A DNA stretch of 64,000 bases from the NCBI RefSeq assembly GCF_012641395.1, contig NZ_JABAIH010000007.1, positions 186,001-250,000 of the forward strand. Direction: 5' to 3'. Both the position numbers and the translations under genes were made by a program. The notes under the pieces were generated by a model. It was given only the letters and a program-made list of their open reading frames with translations. It was not told the origin of the DNA and did not search any database. This document shows, piece by piece, positions 32,282 through 41,600 of this stretch; positions within the stretch are counted from its first letter, which is position 1, and every line of letters starts with the position of its first letter. Source of the DNA: Rhizobium sp. P32RR-XVIII (GTDB lineage Bacteria > Pseudomonadota > Alphaproteobacteria > Rhizobiales > Rhizobiaceae).

Positions 32282-34168
32282 TCAATCCATCGTATGGATG
32301 TCGCGGTTCTTCGTCTCCGGCAGGAAGATCAGGCCGATGACGAACGTGATTGCCGCAAAGACAATCGGATACCACAGACCGTAGTAGATATCGCCAGCCG
32401 CCGCGCTCATAGCGAAGGCGGTTGCCGGCAGCAGACCGCCGAACCAGCCATTGCCGATGTGGTAGGGCAGCGACATGCCGGTATAGCGGATGCGGGTCGG
32501 GAAAAGCTCGACCAACAGGGCCGCGATCGGGCCGTACACCATCGTCACATAGAGAACGAGGACAAAGAGAACGGCGATTGTGCCAATCCAATTGACGCGC
32601 GCCGGATCGGCGACCATGGCGAAGGTACCGCCATTGGCAATCGTATACACTGCCATGTCGGTGACGCCGTTAGTCTCTTCGGCCGTCAGCAACTTGCCGG
32701 CCACGAGCTTGTCGGCAGGCATCGTTTCCTTCTCGCCGGCGCGTACCGCGTCGGCATTGAGAGCGAGTTCCGGATTCGCGGCAATGAAGGCATCGAGCTT
32801 GGAATCGGGAACCTTGGCGGCGGCGCGCTTCAGCGGATAACCGGCATCGTGAAGCGCAATGTTGACGCCCTTTTCGAAGGCGGCGGTCATGCCCTTCGCC
32901 TTGTCGCCGGCAGCGGCGGCATCGAAGCTGGTGACCGTCTCGTCGCCGATCTTGACCGTGGCCGGCTGGCCGGCCGGGCCTGGCACAACATCATACGGCA
33001 CGGAGTTCTTGGTCAGGAACGCCGTTGCCACGTCGCACGAGCTGGTGAACTTTGCCGTGCCTGTCGGGTTGAACTGGAACTTGCAATCCGCCGGATCGGC
33101 CGTAACCGTTGCACGGACCGAAGCCTGGGCTTCGGCGAGCGCCGGGTTCGCAGTCCACGTCATCGCCTTGAACAGCGGGTTGTAGGTGACCGCCGCGATC
33201 AACAGGCCCGCCATAATAATCGGCTTGCGGCCGATCTTGTCGGAAAGCCCACCGAAGACGACGAAGAACGGCGTTGCGAGCGCAAGCGCGATGGCAACCA
33301 TGATGTTGGCAGCCTGCAAATCGACCTTGAGCACGTTCTGCAGGAAGAACAGCGCATAGAACTGGCCACCATACCAGACGACGGCTTGGCCCATGGTCGC
33401 GCCGAGAAGCGCAATGATCGCGATCTTTGCATTCTTCCATGTTCCGAACGCTTCCGTCAGCGGCGCCTTCGAGCCTTTGCCTTCCTCTTTCATACGCTGG
33501 AAGACGGGCGACTCGTTCATCCTCAAACGGATCCAGACAGAGATGCCGAGCAGGACGACTGAAACGAGGAACGGAATGCGCCAGCCCCAAGCAGCAAAGG
33601 CTGTCGATCCCATGAGAGACTGAACCGCGACGATGACGATCAGCGAGAGGAAAAGCCCGAGCGTTGCCGTGGTCTGAATCCACGACGTGAAGTAACCGCG
33701 GCGGCCGTTCGGTGCATGCTCTGCAACGTAGGTGGCGGCACCGCCGTATTCACCGCCGAGCGCCAAACCCTGCAGCAAGCGGAGCGCGATCAGGATGATC
33801 GGAGCTGCAATGCCGATGGTCGCAGCACCCGGAAGAATACCGACGAGAAAGGTCGAGAGACCCATGATCAGGATCGTGACCAGGAAGGTGTATTTACGGC
33901 CGACGAGGTCGCCGAGGCGCCCGAATACCAGCGCGCCGAAGGGGCGAACCAGGAAGCCTGCCGCGAAAGCGAGCAACGTGAAGATATTGCGCGTCGCTTC
34001 CGGATACTGGGTAAAATAGGTCGCGCCGATATAGGTCGCGAGGGAACCGTAAAGGTAGAAATCGTACCATTCGAAAACCGTGCCGAGCGAGGAAGCGAAG
34101 ATAACCTTCTTCTCCTCGCCCGTCATCGGAGCGGCCTTTGCGCCGCCGACGCTTGCGACATTTGCCAT
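32282..34168 (-). CDS. MFS transporter, metabolite:H+ symporter type, with inserted soluble domain
   Basis: A 628-residue transporter of the MHS branch (relatives of ShiA, ProP, KgtP). The N half has FEWYDFYLYG, RPFGALVFGRLGDLVGRK (loop 2-3 signature, ~75-92), LLQGLALGGEYGGAATYVAE and RRGYFTSW. The second loop motif FGGLSDKIGRKP is at ~305-316. From about residue 335 to 525, between predicted helices 8 and 9, lies a hydrophilic segment of ~190 residues with a Cys pair (362, 378); ordinary family members have only a short loop here. The C half resumes with YGPIAALLVELFPTRIRYTGMS. GGAGGA lies before ATG 34168. Substrate unknown. Confidence 0.88.
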   Translation of the reverse strand: MANVASVGGAKAAPMTGEEKKVIFASSLGTVFEWYDFYLYGSLATYIGATYFTQYPEATRNIFTLLAFAAGFLVRPFGALVFGRLGDLVGRKYTFLVTILIMGLSTFLVGILPGAATIGIAAPIILIALRLLQGLALGGEYGGAATYVAEHAPNGRRGYFTSWIQTTATLGLFLSLIVIVAVQSLMGSTAFAAWGWRIPFLVSVVLLGISVWIRLRMNESPVFQRMKEEGKGSKAPLTEAFGTWKNAKIAIIALLGATMGQAVVWYGGQFYALFFLQNVLKVDLQAANIMVAIALALATPFFVVFGGLSDKIGRKPIIMAGLLIAAVTYNPLFKAMTWTANPALAEAQASVRATVTADPADCKFQFNPTGTAKFTSSCDVATAFLTKNSVPYDVVPGPAGQPATVKIGDETVTSFDAAAAGDKAKGMTAAFEKGVNIALHDAGYPLKRAAAKVPDSKLDAFIAANPELALNADAVRAGEKETMPADKLVAGKLLTAEETNGVTDMAVYTIANGGTFAMVADPARVNWIGTIAVLFVLVLYVTMVYGPIAALLVELFPTRIRYTGMSLPYHIGNGWFGGLLPATAFAMSAAAGDIYYGLWYPIVFAAITFVIGLIFLPETKNRDIHTMD

Positions 34169-34477
34169 TGTCTGTCCTCCACAGAGTGATGAGCAACGAG
34201 CCCACCCCATGCTCTCCTCAAAGCATGTCCCTGGGATGCGACTCGCCTAGCGCGAGTGTGACAGAAAAGGATTCCGATAAAGAGAGAGGCTTTGGGATTA
34301 TGACTTTAGTCTAAGACGCAATGACAGATTGACGCGGGTGATCCGATGGCGCGGCCTCACTGCAGCGAAGAAGCAACAAGACGCCGCCTTTGCTAAGCCC
34401 TCAATGGGCAAGGACGCCGCAAGAACCTTGACTCCTGTGGAAAACCTTCTAAGAGCAGCGACGGAAAAGGAATATCC
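34169..34477. other. 309-bp intergenic region, divergent promoters expected
   Basis: No gene is recognised between the MFS start and the small ORF at 34478. A CTTGAC box (34427-34432) with TAAGAG 17 bases later could be a weak promoter for the plus-strand unit. A frame open from TTG 34329 has no ribosome site and is dismissed. Confidence 0.4.
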
Positions 34478-34597
34478 ATGGTTCGCGACGAGCACGCCAT
34501 TGCTGAACGCAATGACCAGGCACTGAGTGCCGGGATGGGTATTGCCGTTCCGGTTTCTTCCAAAACCAAGGCCAAAACGACGACGAAAACCGTCTGA
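34478..34597 (+). CDS. possible small protein of 39 residues
   Basis: An ATG at 34478 is preceded by AAAAGGA with 7-base spacing and opens a 39-codon frame. The product begins MVRDEHAIAERNDQALSAGM and ends in a Lys/Thr-rich tail (KTKAKTTTKTV). It has no hydrophobic segment and resembles no family that I know. It lies 111 bp upstream of asd, in the same direction. The good ribosome site favours translation; conservation is untested. Confidence 0.45.
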   Translation: MVRDEHAIAERNDQALSAGMGIAVPVSSKTKAKTTTKTV

Positions 34598-34708
34598 CGT
34601 CTCTGGCCTGCCGCTCTCTCCCCGGCCCGGCTGGGGACAGGAAGCTGCGATCGTTTCGCAGCCTTCCCCTCACCGGACAAGAGGAGAGAAGAGAAAGAGA
34701 GCTTGAAA

Positions 34709-35743
34709 ATGGGTTTCAAAGTTGCAGTTGCGGGAGCAACCGGAAATGTCGGCCGGGAGATGCTCAACATCCTCTCCGAGCGGGGCTTTCCCGCCGATGA
34801 AGTCGTGGCCCTTGCCTCCGCACGGTCGCAAGGCACGGAAGTTTCCTACGGCGACAAGACGCTGAAGGTTTCCAATCTCGAAAATTACGATTTTTCCGAT
34901 ACCGACATCTGCCTCATGTCAGCGGGCGGCGAGGTGTCCAAGAGGTTCTCGCCGAAGATCGGCCAGCAGGGCTGCGTCGTCATCGACAACTCTTCGGCCT
35001 GGCGCTATGACGCCGACGTTCCGCTTATTGTTCCGGAGGTAAACCCGGACGCTGTCACACAGTTCACGAAGCGCAACATCATCGCCAACCCGAATTGCTC
35101 GACGGCTCAGCTCGTCGTGGCTTTGAAGCCGCTGCATGACGTCGCGAAGATCAAGCGCGTCGTCGTCTCGACATACCAGTCCGTGTCCGGCGCGGGCAAG
35201 GAAGGCATGGACGAGCTCTTCAACCAGACTCGCGCCGTCTTCGTCGCCGATCCGATCGAGAACAAGAAGTTCACGAAGCGCATTGCCTTCAACGTCATCC
35301 CGCACATCGACGTCTTCATGGAAGATGGCTATACCAAGGAAGAGTGGAAGGTGCTGGCCGAGACGAAGAAGATGCTCGACCCGAAGATCAAGGTAACCTG
35401 CACCGCGGTCCGCGTTCCTGTTTTCATCGGCCATTCGGAATCGGTCAACATCGAGTTCGAAAACGAAATCACCGCCGATCAGGCGCGCGACATCCTGCGC
35501 GATGCGCCCGGTTGCCTCGTCATCGACAAGCACGAAAACGGCGGCTACATCACCCCATACGAATCCGCCGGCGAAGACGCGACCTACATCTCGCGTATCC
35601 GCGAGGATGCGACCGTCGAGAACGGCCTCAACATTTGGGTGGTTTCAGACAATTTGCGCAAGGGCGCTGCCCTCAATGCGATCCAGATTGCAGAGCTGCT
35701 CGTCAACCGCGGTCTCGTCAAGCCACGCAAAAAGGCTGCCTGA
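34709..35743 (+). CDS. asd: aspartate-semialdehyde dehydrogenase
   Basis: Reduces aspartyl phosphate to aspartate semialdehyde, the branch point to lysine/diaminopimelate, methionine and threonine. The 344 residues have the Rossmann start KVAVAGATGNVGREML, SAGGEVSK, the catalytic cysteine in NPNCSTAQLVVAL (residue ~133), STYQSVSGAGKEGMDEL and the C-terminal VVSDNLRKGAALNAIQIAE. Start ATG 34709 opens the fold directly; the purine-rich stretch GAGAAAGAGAG upstream may serve as ribosome site. Essential in peptidoglycan synthesis. Confidence 0.97.
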   Translation: MGFKVAVAGATGNVGREMLNILSERGFPADEVVALASARSQGTEVSYGDKTLKVSNLENYDFSDTDICLMSAGGEVSKRFSPKIGQQGCVVIDNSSAWRYDADVPLIVPEVNPDAVTQFTKRNIIANPNCSTAQLVVALKPLHDVAKIKRVVVSTYQSVSGAGKEGMDELFNQTRAVFVADPIENKKFTKRIAFNVIPHIDVFMEDGYTKEEWKVLAETKKMLDPKIKVTCTAVRVPVFIGHSESVNIEFENEITADQARDILRDAPGCLVIDKHENGGYITPYESAGEDATYISRIREDATVENGLNIWVVSDNLRKGAALNAIQIAELLVNRGLVKPRKKAA

Positions 35744-35922
35744 TACCAAACATTAACCATAATTTGCTATCAGCCCCGTATATCGCCGGATATGCGGGGT
35801 TACCTGCGAAGACCGGAAAATCACGCTGAAGCAGGCTCGCCAATGGTGATCGTGACAAAATCACCTCACGATGGCATCCTTGCCCAGCGCTAGGCCTATG
35901 CAGATCGAGATCGGGGTTTCTC

Positions 35923-36744
35923 ATGCGCATGACAAAATTCCTCGTGGCGGCCATCGCGGCGGCGGGCGCGCTCCACACTGTTCCGGCAGCGGCAAAGGCT
36001 GCCCAGTGCGGCACCAACGGCGCAGGCTTCGAAGCCTGGGTAGCCGATTTCAAGCAGGAAGCAGCGGCCAATGGCGTCAGCCCATCGGTCCTGAACCGGG
36101 CCTTCGCCAACGTAAACTATAACAGGCAAACCATCGCCGCCGACCGCGGCCAGAAGAGCTTCAAGCTGTCGTTCGACGCCTTCATGAAGAAGCGGGGCGG
36201 GGCGGCGATCATTTCCCGGGGCAGGGGCGTGAAGCGCTCCAATCAGGCACTGTTTGCCTCCATCGAGCGCCGCTTCGGCGTCCCGGCCGGCCCGCTGATT
36301 GCGATTTGGGGTATGGAAACCGGGTTTGGCAGCTATATGGGCAACCAGCATACGCTGTCTGCTGTTTCGACGCTCGCTTACGACTGCCGTCGCTCCGATT
36401 ATTTCACCGATCAACTCTATGCCGCACTTCAGCTTGTCTCCGAAGGCTACCTGAACCCGCAGGCCCGCGGTGCGGCCCATGGCGAAATCGGCCAGACACA
36501 GTTCCTGCCGCGCAATGTCGTCCGTTTCGGCGCTGATGGCGATGGCGACGGCCGTGTCGATATGGTCGGCTCACGGGCTGACGCCCTGGCTTCGACCGCG
36601 AACTTTCTCAGGGGCCACGGCTGGCAGGCCGGCGCCGGTTATCAGCCCGGTCAGCCGAATTTTTCCGCAATCGCGGGCTGGAACGCTGCGACGGTGTATC
36701 AGCAGGCAATCGCCTATATCGGCCAGCAGATCGACGGCCAATAA
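35923..36744 (+). CDS. lytic murein transglycosylase (MltB/SLT_2 family)
   Basis: Exported enzyme that cleaves peptidoglycan glycan strands to 1,6-anhydromuropeptides. The 273-residue precursor has a signal peptide (residues 1-24, cleavage near AAA-KAAQ), FEAWVADFKQEAAANGVS, the catalytic Glu in WGMETGFGSYMG (~residue 129), GEIGQTQFLPRNVVRFGADGDGDGRV and TANFLRGHGWQAG. No lipobox, so it is likely a soluble periplasmic form. The ATG at 35923 starts the signal. The 179-bp gap from asd shows no gene. Confidence 0.92.
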   Translation: MRMTKFLVAAIAAAGALHTVPAAAKAAQCGTNGAGFEAWVADFKQEAAANGVSPSVLNRAFANVNYNRQTIAADRGQKSFKLSFDAFMKKRGGAAIISRGRGVKRSNQALFASIERRFGVPAGPLIAIWGMETGFGSYMGNQHTLSAVSTLAYDCRRSDYFTDQLYAALQLVSEGYLNPQARGAAHGEIGQTQFLPRNVVRFGADGDGDGRVDMVGSRADALASTANFLRGHGWQAGAGYQPGQPNFSAIAGWNAATVYQQAIAYIGQQIDGQ

Positions 36745-36749
36745 GCTTC

Positions 36750-36776
36750 CGCCCGGAGGCGCTATACTTCCGGGCG
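36750..36776. terminator. hairpin between convergent genes
   Basis: An 8-bp stem CGCCCGGA/TCCGGGCG (36750-36757 with 36769-36776) spans the 17-bp gap between the transglycosylase and carbonic anhydrase stops. No T tract; weak evidence for a terminator. Confidence 0.35.
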
Positions 36777-37403
36777 AATGAAGTCGCGTGTCTCTGCGTT
36801 CATGACCCACAATTCCCCGGTTGAGATGTCGAACCAGGCGCCGTGAAGGGCGATCTTGCCTTCTTTCTCGAGCGCCTTGATCTCCGGGAAGGTACGCAGA
36901 TTAGTGATGGAGTTCCGGATCGAAACGCGTTCGAGAGCCGTCTGGCGCTCGGTCTGGGTCATGATGTCGTTGCTGCCGATCTGCTCGGCGGCGTCCTTCA
37001 CCAGAGACATCCAGCGGCCAATGAAATCGCCGGGAGAAAGAGGTTCGGCATTCGGGTCGAGCGCCGCGCGAATGCCGCCGCAACGGCCATGACCCATCAC
37101 CACGATATCCGTCACCTTCAGCGCCTGGACGGCAAATTCCAGCGCTGCCGAGGTAGCATGGAAATGACCGTCCGGCTCATAGGGCGGAACGAGATTGGCA
37201 ACGTTGCGGATGACGAAAAGCTCGCCCGGGCCGGCATCGAAGATGAGCTCCGGCGCGGCGCGGGAATCGCAACAGGCAATGACCAGGGTGGTCGGGTTCT
37301 GGCCGTTTTCAGCCAGCGTCCTGTAGCGGTCGCTAGCGTCGGCATACCGCCCGTTCATGAAGTTGCGGTAACCGTCCAGAAGAGGGGTTGGAAAACGCTG
37401 CAT
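36762..37403 (-). CDS. beta-class carbonic anhydrase
   Basis: Zinc enzyme for CO2/bicarbonate interconversion. The 213-residue product has the zinc ligands and the Asp-Arg dyad in ACCDSRAAP (near residues 43-51) and HGRCGGIRAAL (~105), plus FVIRNVANLVPPY and the C-terminal LHGAWFDISTGEL. It is cytoplasmic by sequence (no signal peptide). GGAAG precedes the ATG. Supplies bicarbonate for carboxylations, which fits the acyl-CoA metabolism genes elsewhere in the window, though no operon link is present. Confidence 0.95.
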   Translation of the reverse strand: MQRFPTPLLDGYRNFMNGRYADASDRYRTLAENGQNPTTLVIACCDSRAAPELIFDAGPGELFVIRNVANLVPPYEPDGHFHATSAALEFAVQALKVTDIVVMGHGRCGGIRAALDPNAEPLSPGDFIGRWMSLVKDAAEQIGSNDIMTQTERQTALERVSIRNSITNLRTFPEIKALEKEGKIALHGAWFDISTGELWVMNAETRDFIRPEV

Positions 37404-37475
37404 GACTTCCGATTAGCGCGCAAACGCCCGAAGATCAACTACCGCAGGCGCGAAATGCGCAGCTAGCGCCTGCGG

Positions 37476-38354
37476 CTAATTCCTCCGCCGCTGCGCGGGA
37501 TGCATGAGGTGGCGCATCTGCACCATGGCCATCGGCGTCGAGAGGCTTGAAGAATCGCTTGCCAGCGTGAGCTCATCGCTGCCGCGTTTGACCGCGCGCG
37601 CCAGCACTTCGTAAACGCTGGCCGTCGCAAGCTGCAGCGCTTTTTCGTCATCCATTCCGGAAAGAAGCCGCGAGAGAAAGACCGCCGCCAGAAGATCGCC
37701 CAACCCATTCGGGGGATTCTCGATGACGCGATGTTCGGCAAGCAGCGCGTGGCGGCCGGAGAGATAGAGATTTCCGGTCCCTCCCGCCATCATGGGGACC
37801 GCAGAGGTAACAAGCATGCGTGAGGGACCGAGCGAGAGGGCCGCCTCCATGACCGCCGTGTTGTCCTCCAGTGGCGCACCTGCCATCCAGGCCAGTTCAT
37901 AACGGTTGGGTGTTGCCAGCGAAGCAAGCGGGATGAGATGGTCGCGGATCGCTGCCGCCGTCGCTTCCGGTACATAGAGACCGCCGAGATCTCCCATGAC
38001 CGGATCGCAGACATAGAACAGGTCCGGATTTTTTTCGCGCAAGGCGCTGACGAGACGGGCGACGGAGCGAGCCTGGGCAGCATTGCCGAAATAGCCCGAC
38101 AGCACTGCTTTTACCTCTCCGATCCATGGCGCGCGAATGAGATCGTCGATGGCTGCATCGAAATCAGCTTCCGCAAAAGTAAGCCGTGTCGAGCGGCCGT
38201 GACCGGGATGCCAAGGCAGAACGATCGTCGGCAGGGCCCAAACCTGATGGCCGAGCGTTTCGAGGGCAAAGACAGCCGCCCGATTGCCGACTGAACCGCG
38301 AACGACATGGCTGGAGACGACAATCACCGTTCCTGCTTGGTTGATATCCGACAT
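37476..38354 (-). CDS. pdxY: pyridoxal kinase
   Basis: ATP-dependent phosphorylation of pyridoxal in the vitamin B6 salvage pathway, ribokinase-like fold. The 292 residues show VIVVSSHVVRGSVGNRAA (substrate region), VLSGYFGNAAQARSVARLV, YVCDPVMGDLGGLYV, ATPNRYELAWMAG and NPPNGLGDLLAAVFLSRLL, the last with the catalytic Asp in GLGDL. The length matches PdxY/PdxK. The ATG at 38354 has no strong ribosome site. Stands alone 72 bp from carbonic anhydrase on the same strand. Confidence 0.92.
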   Translation of the reverse strand: MSDINQAGTVIVVSSHVVRGSVGNRAAVFALETLGHQVWALPTIVLPWHPGHGRSTRLTFAEADFDAAIDDLIRAPWIGEVKAVLSGYFGNAAQARSVARLVSALREKNPDLFYVCDPVMGDLGGLYVPEATAAAIRDHLIPLASLATPNRYELAWMAGAPLEDNTAVMEAALSLGPSRMLVTSAVPMMAGGTGNLYLSGRHALLAEHRVIENPPNGLGDLLAAVFLSRLLSGMDDEKALQLATASVYEVLARAVKRGSDELTLASDSSSLSTPMAMVQMRHLMHPAQRRRN

Positions 38355-38620
38355 GATTGATTTTTGACCCTGAATTCGACGCGCTGTTGATGATCCTTTT
38401 GCCGCGCGGCTGTCAACAGTTCTTCATCGACGCGTGGAATTCTCGCCGAATTGGCAGGCTTCGGATTCGACTGATCCAGAATTTGGAGAATCTTCCAGAA
38501 TTTTATCCAAAGCGGGTCAAAAACGCACGAAAGCTGCTGTCGCGAGGCCTCTTTTAGAGATTTTTTCGACAAATCTTCTGCTAACTTGCAGGAAATCACG
38601 CAAACTGGGGAACTCTTAAA

Positions 38621-41600
38621 ATGGCTGTCAGAAACAATCCGCGACGGGAAAAGCCAATCGAAAGCGCGCAGAAGATCGCTGCGGCGACGGGCGAGCGGCA
38701 TCTCGATCCGGAGATTCTTTTCGGCCGGGCAAGCGGTGACGACCTCGATTGCTACACGCCGGAGATGCTGGCGCTTTCCGCCATTCATTCCGCAAAGGAG
38801 CTTTCGGCCTGGGATGGCAAGACGCCTCGCGTCAGTGTTGATACGCTTCCCGATGTCGAGCCCGCCGGCGTGGCCGTCTCGGTCCTGACGATCACCGATC
38901 GCAACATGCCGTTCCTTTACGAATCGGTCATGGGTGAGGTTACGAGCACCTACCGCGATCTCTATATGGCCGTGCATCCGATCCTGGTGATCGAGCAGGG
39001 CAAAGCGCCGGTGCTTTATTCTGCCGAGGAACCAAGCGATCCTGAACAACGTGTCAGCCATATCCAGCTTCACATCTCGCCCCTGACTGCCGAGCAATCC
39101 GCCGACCTCCGGCAGCGCGTTCTCGGGGTGTTGGAGCAGGTTCATCAGGCCGTTTCCGACTGGAAGCCTATGCTTTCCAAGCTCGACACGGTCATTGCCG
39201 AACTCAGCAGCTACAATGCCAGCCGCAAGAAGGCCGATCGCGACGAGGCACTGGCTTTCCTGACTTGGCTACGCGACCAAAACTTCACCTTCCTCGGCAT
39301 GCGCGAGTATGTCTATTCCGGCAAGGGCAGCGAGGCGAAGGTCGAGCGCGGCAAGGGCACCGGGCTCGGAATCCTTTCCAATCCGGACGTTTTGGTCCTG
39401 CGTACCGGCAAGGACGCGGTAACGACAACACCGGAGATCCTGGCCTTTCTCGACGGCCCGGATTTTTTGATCGTCACAAAGGCGAACGTGAAATCCGTCG
39501 TCCACCGCCGCGCTTATATGGACTATGTCGGCGTCAAGCGCTTCGACAAGGACGGAAACGTCACTGGTGAACTGCGCATCGTCGGCCTATTCACCTCCAC
39601 GGCCTACACCGCATTCGCATCGGAAATTCCGCTCATTCGATCCAAGATCGCCAAGGTGAAAGATCATTTCGGCTTTGATCCGATGAGCCATTCCGGCCGG
39701 ATGCTCGACAACACGTTGGAATCTTATCCACGTGACGATCTTTTCCAGATCGATACGACACTGCTTGCGAAATTCGCCGAGCAAATCAACGAACTTGCAG
39801 ACCGGCCGCGCGTCCGCGTTCTGCCGCGCATCGACCATTTCGACCGGTTTGTTTCAGTCATCGTCTATGTGCCACGCGAAGAATACGATTCCATCGTTCG
39901 GGAAAAGATCGGCAACTACCTGAAGACGGTATATGACGGTCGGGTCTCTGCCTACTATCCGGCCTTTCCGGAAGGCCGCGTTGCCAGGGTGCACTTCATC
40001 ATCGGCCGGTCCGGCGGAAAAACGCCGCGCGTCCCGCAAGCAAGGCTCGAAGAAGCAATCCGCACGATCACCGCCCGCTGGGACGATCGCTTTGAGGCGC
40101 TGGCCGGACCGAAGGCGCCAAGAATCGGCGTCAGCAACGCTTTCCAGGATTCCTTCACGCCGGAAGAAGCGGTTGCCGATCTGCCGGACATGACGGCCTC
40201 CGCTTCCGGCGCGCCGATCCGCATTGAGTTCTACTACCGCAACGACGCGGAGCGCGGCAGAATCTTCTCGCTCAAGATTTTCCATCCCGTCGAGCAGCTT
40301 CCGCTCTCGCGCCGCGTGCCGCTGCTTGAAAATCTTGGGTTCAATGTGCTTAGCGAGCGGACATTCGACATCGAGGTTCCGGCGGCCGACGGTTCAGTCA
40401 ACATCGTTGTGCTGCACGATATGGAGCTAGAACCCCGCAGTGGCGCCGAGATCGACCTCAGCCATTATGGCGCTCGGCTGGAAGAAGCCTTCGTCTCTGC
40501 CTTCAGCGACGCGATCGACAATGACAGTTTCAACCGGCTGATCCTTTCAGCGGGGCTTTCCGCGCGCGAGGCGAACGTCCTGCGGGCCTATGCCCGCTAT
40601 CTCCGCCAGGCGGGAATTGCCTATTCGCAAGACTACATTGCAACGACCCTCGACAAATATCCCCGGATCGCCGCGTCGATCTTCAGGCTCTTCTACGACT
40701 CGCTCGATCCGAAGTTGGGCGAGAAGGCGCGTGTGAAAAAACTCGCCGAACAGCACCAGTCGATCGAAGCAGCGCTCGCCGACGTGCCGAGCCTCGACGA
40801 TGATCGCATTCTGCGCCGCTGCATCAATGTCGCCGATGCGACGCTGCGGACCAATTACTTCCAGCGCAATGCCGACGGCTCGCCGAAGGCGATGCTTGCC
40901 TTCAAACTCGATCCGAAACTCATCGATGGCCTGCCCGATCCCAAGCCATTCCGGGAAATCTTCGTCTATGGCGTCGAGGTCGAGGGCGTGCACCTGCGTT
41001 TCGGCAAGGTGGCTCGCGGCGGTTTGCGCTGGTCGGATCGTGCAGAGGACTATCGCACGGAAGTGCTGGGGCTCGTGAAGGCGCAGCAGGTCAAGAACGC
41101 CGTCATCGTCCCTGTGGGCGCCAAGGGCGGTTTCTATCCGAAGAATCTGCCCACCGGGGGCAGCCGCGACGAAATCTTCAATGCGGGTCGGGAAGCCTAC
41201 AAGACCTATATCCGTACGCTGCTTTCGATCACCGACAACATTTCCGGCACCGATGTCGTGCCGCCTGCCGATACGGTGCGGCTCGACGGCGACGATCCCT
41301 ATTTCGTCGTCGCCGCCGACAAAGGAACAGCCACCTTCTCCGACACCGCCAATGCGCTGGCGCAGGAAGCGGGCTTCTGGCTCGATGACGCCTTCGCATC
41401 GGGTGGATCGGCGGGCTACGACCACAAGAAGATGGGCATCACCGCCAGAGGCGCTTGGGAGGCTGTGAAGCGCCATTTCCGGGAAATGGATATCGACATT
41501 CAAACCACGCCGTTTACGGTGGCCGGCGTCGGTGACATGTCCGGCGACGTCTTCGGCAACGGCATGCTGCTCTCCCCGAAGATCCTGCTGCTCTCGGCCT

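Noticed and set aside
32294..33562. Open plus-strand frame of 422 codons
   Set aside because: Antisense to the MFS transporter, whose helices and signatures are clear; product is unusually charged.
34329..34526. 65-codon frame from TTG 34329
   Set aside because: No ribosome site and TTG start; the overlapping 39-codon frame at 34478 has a better start signal.
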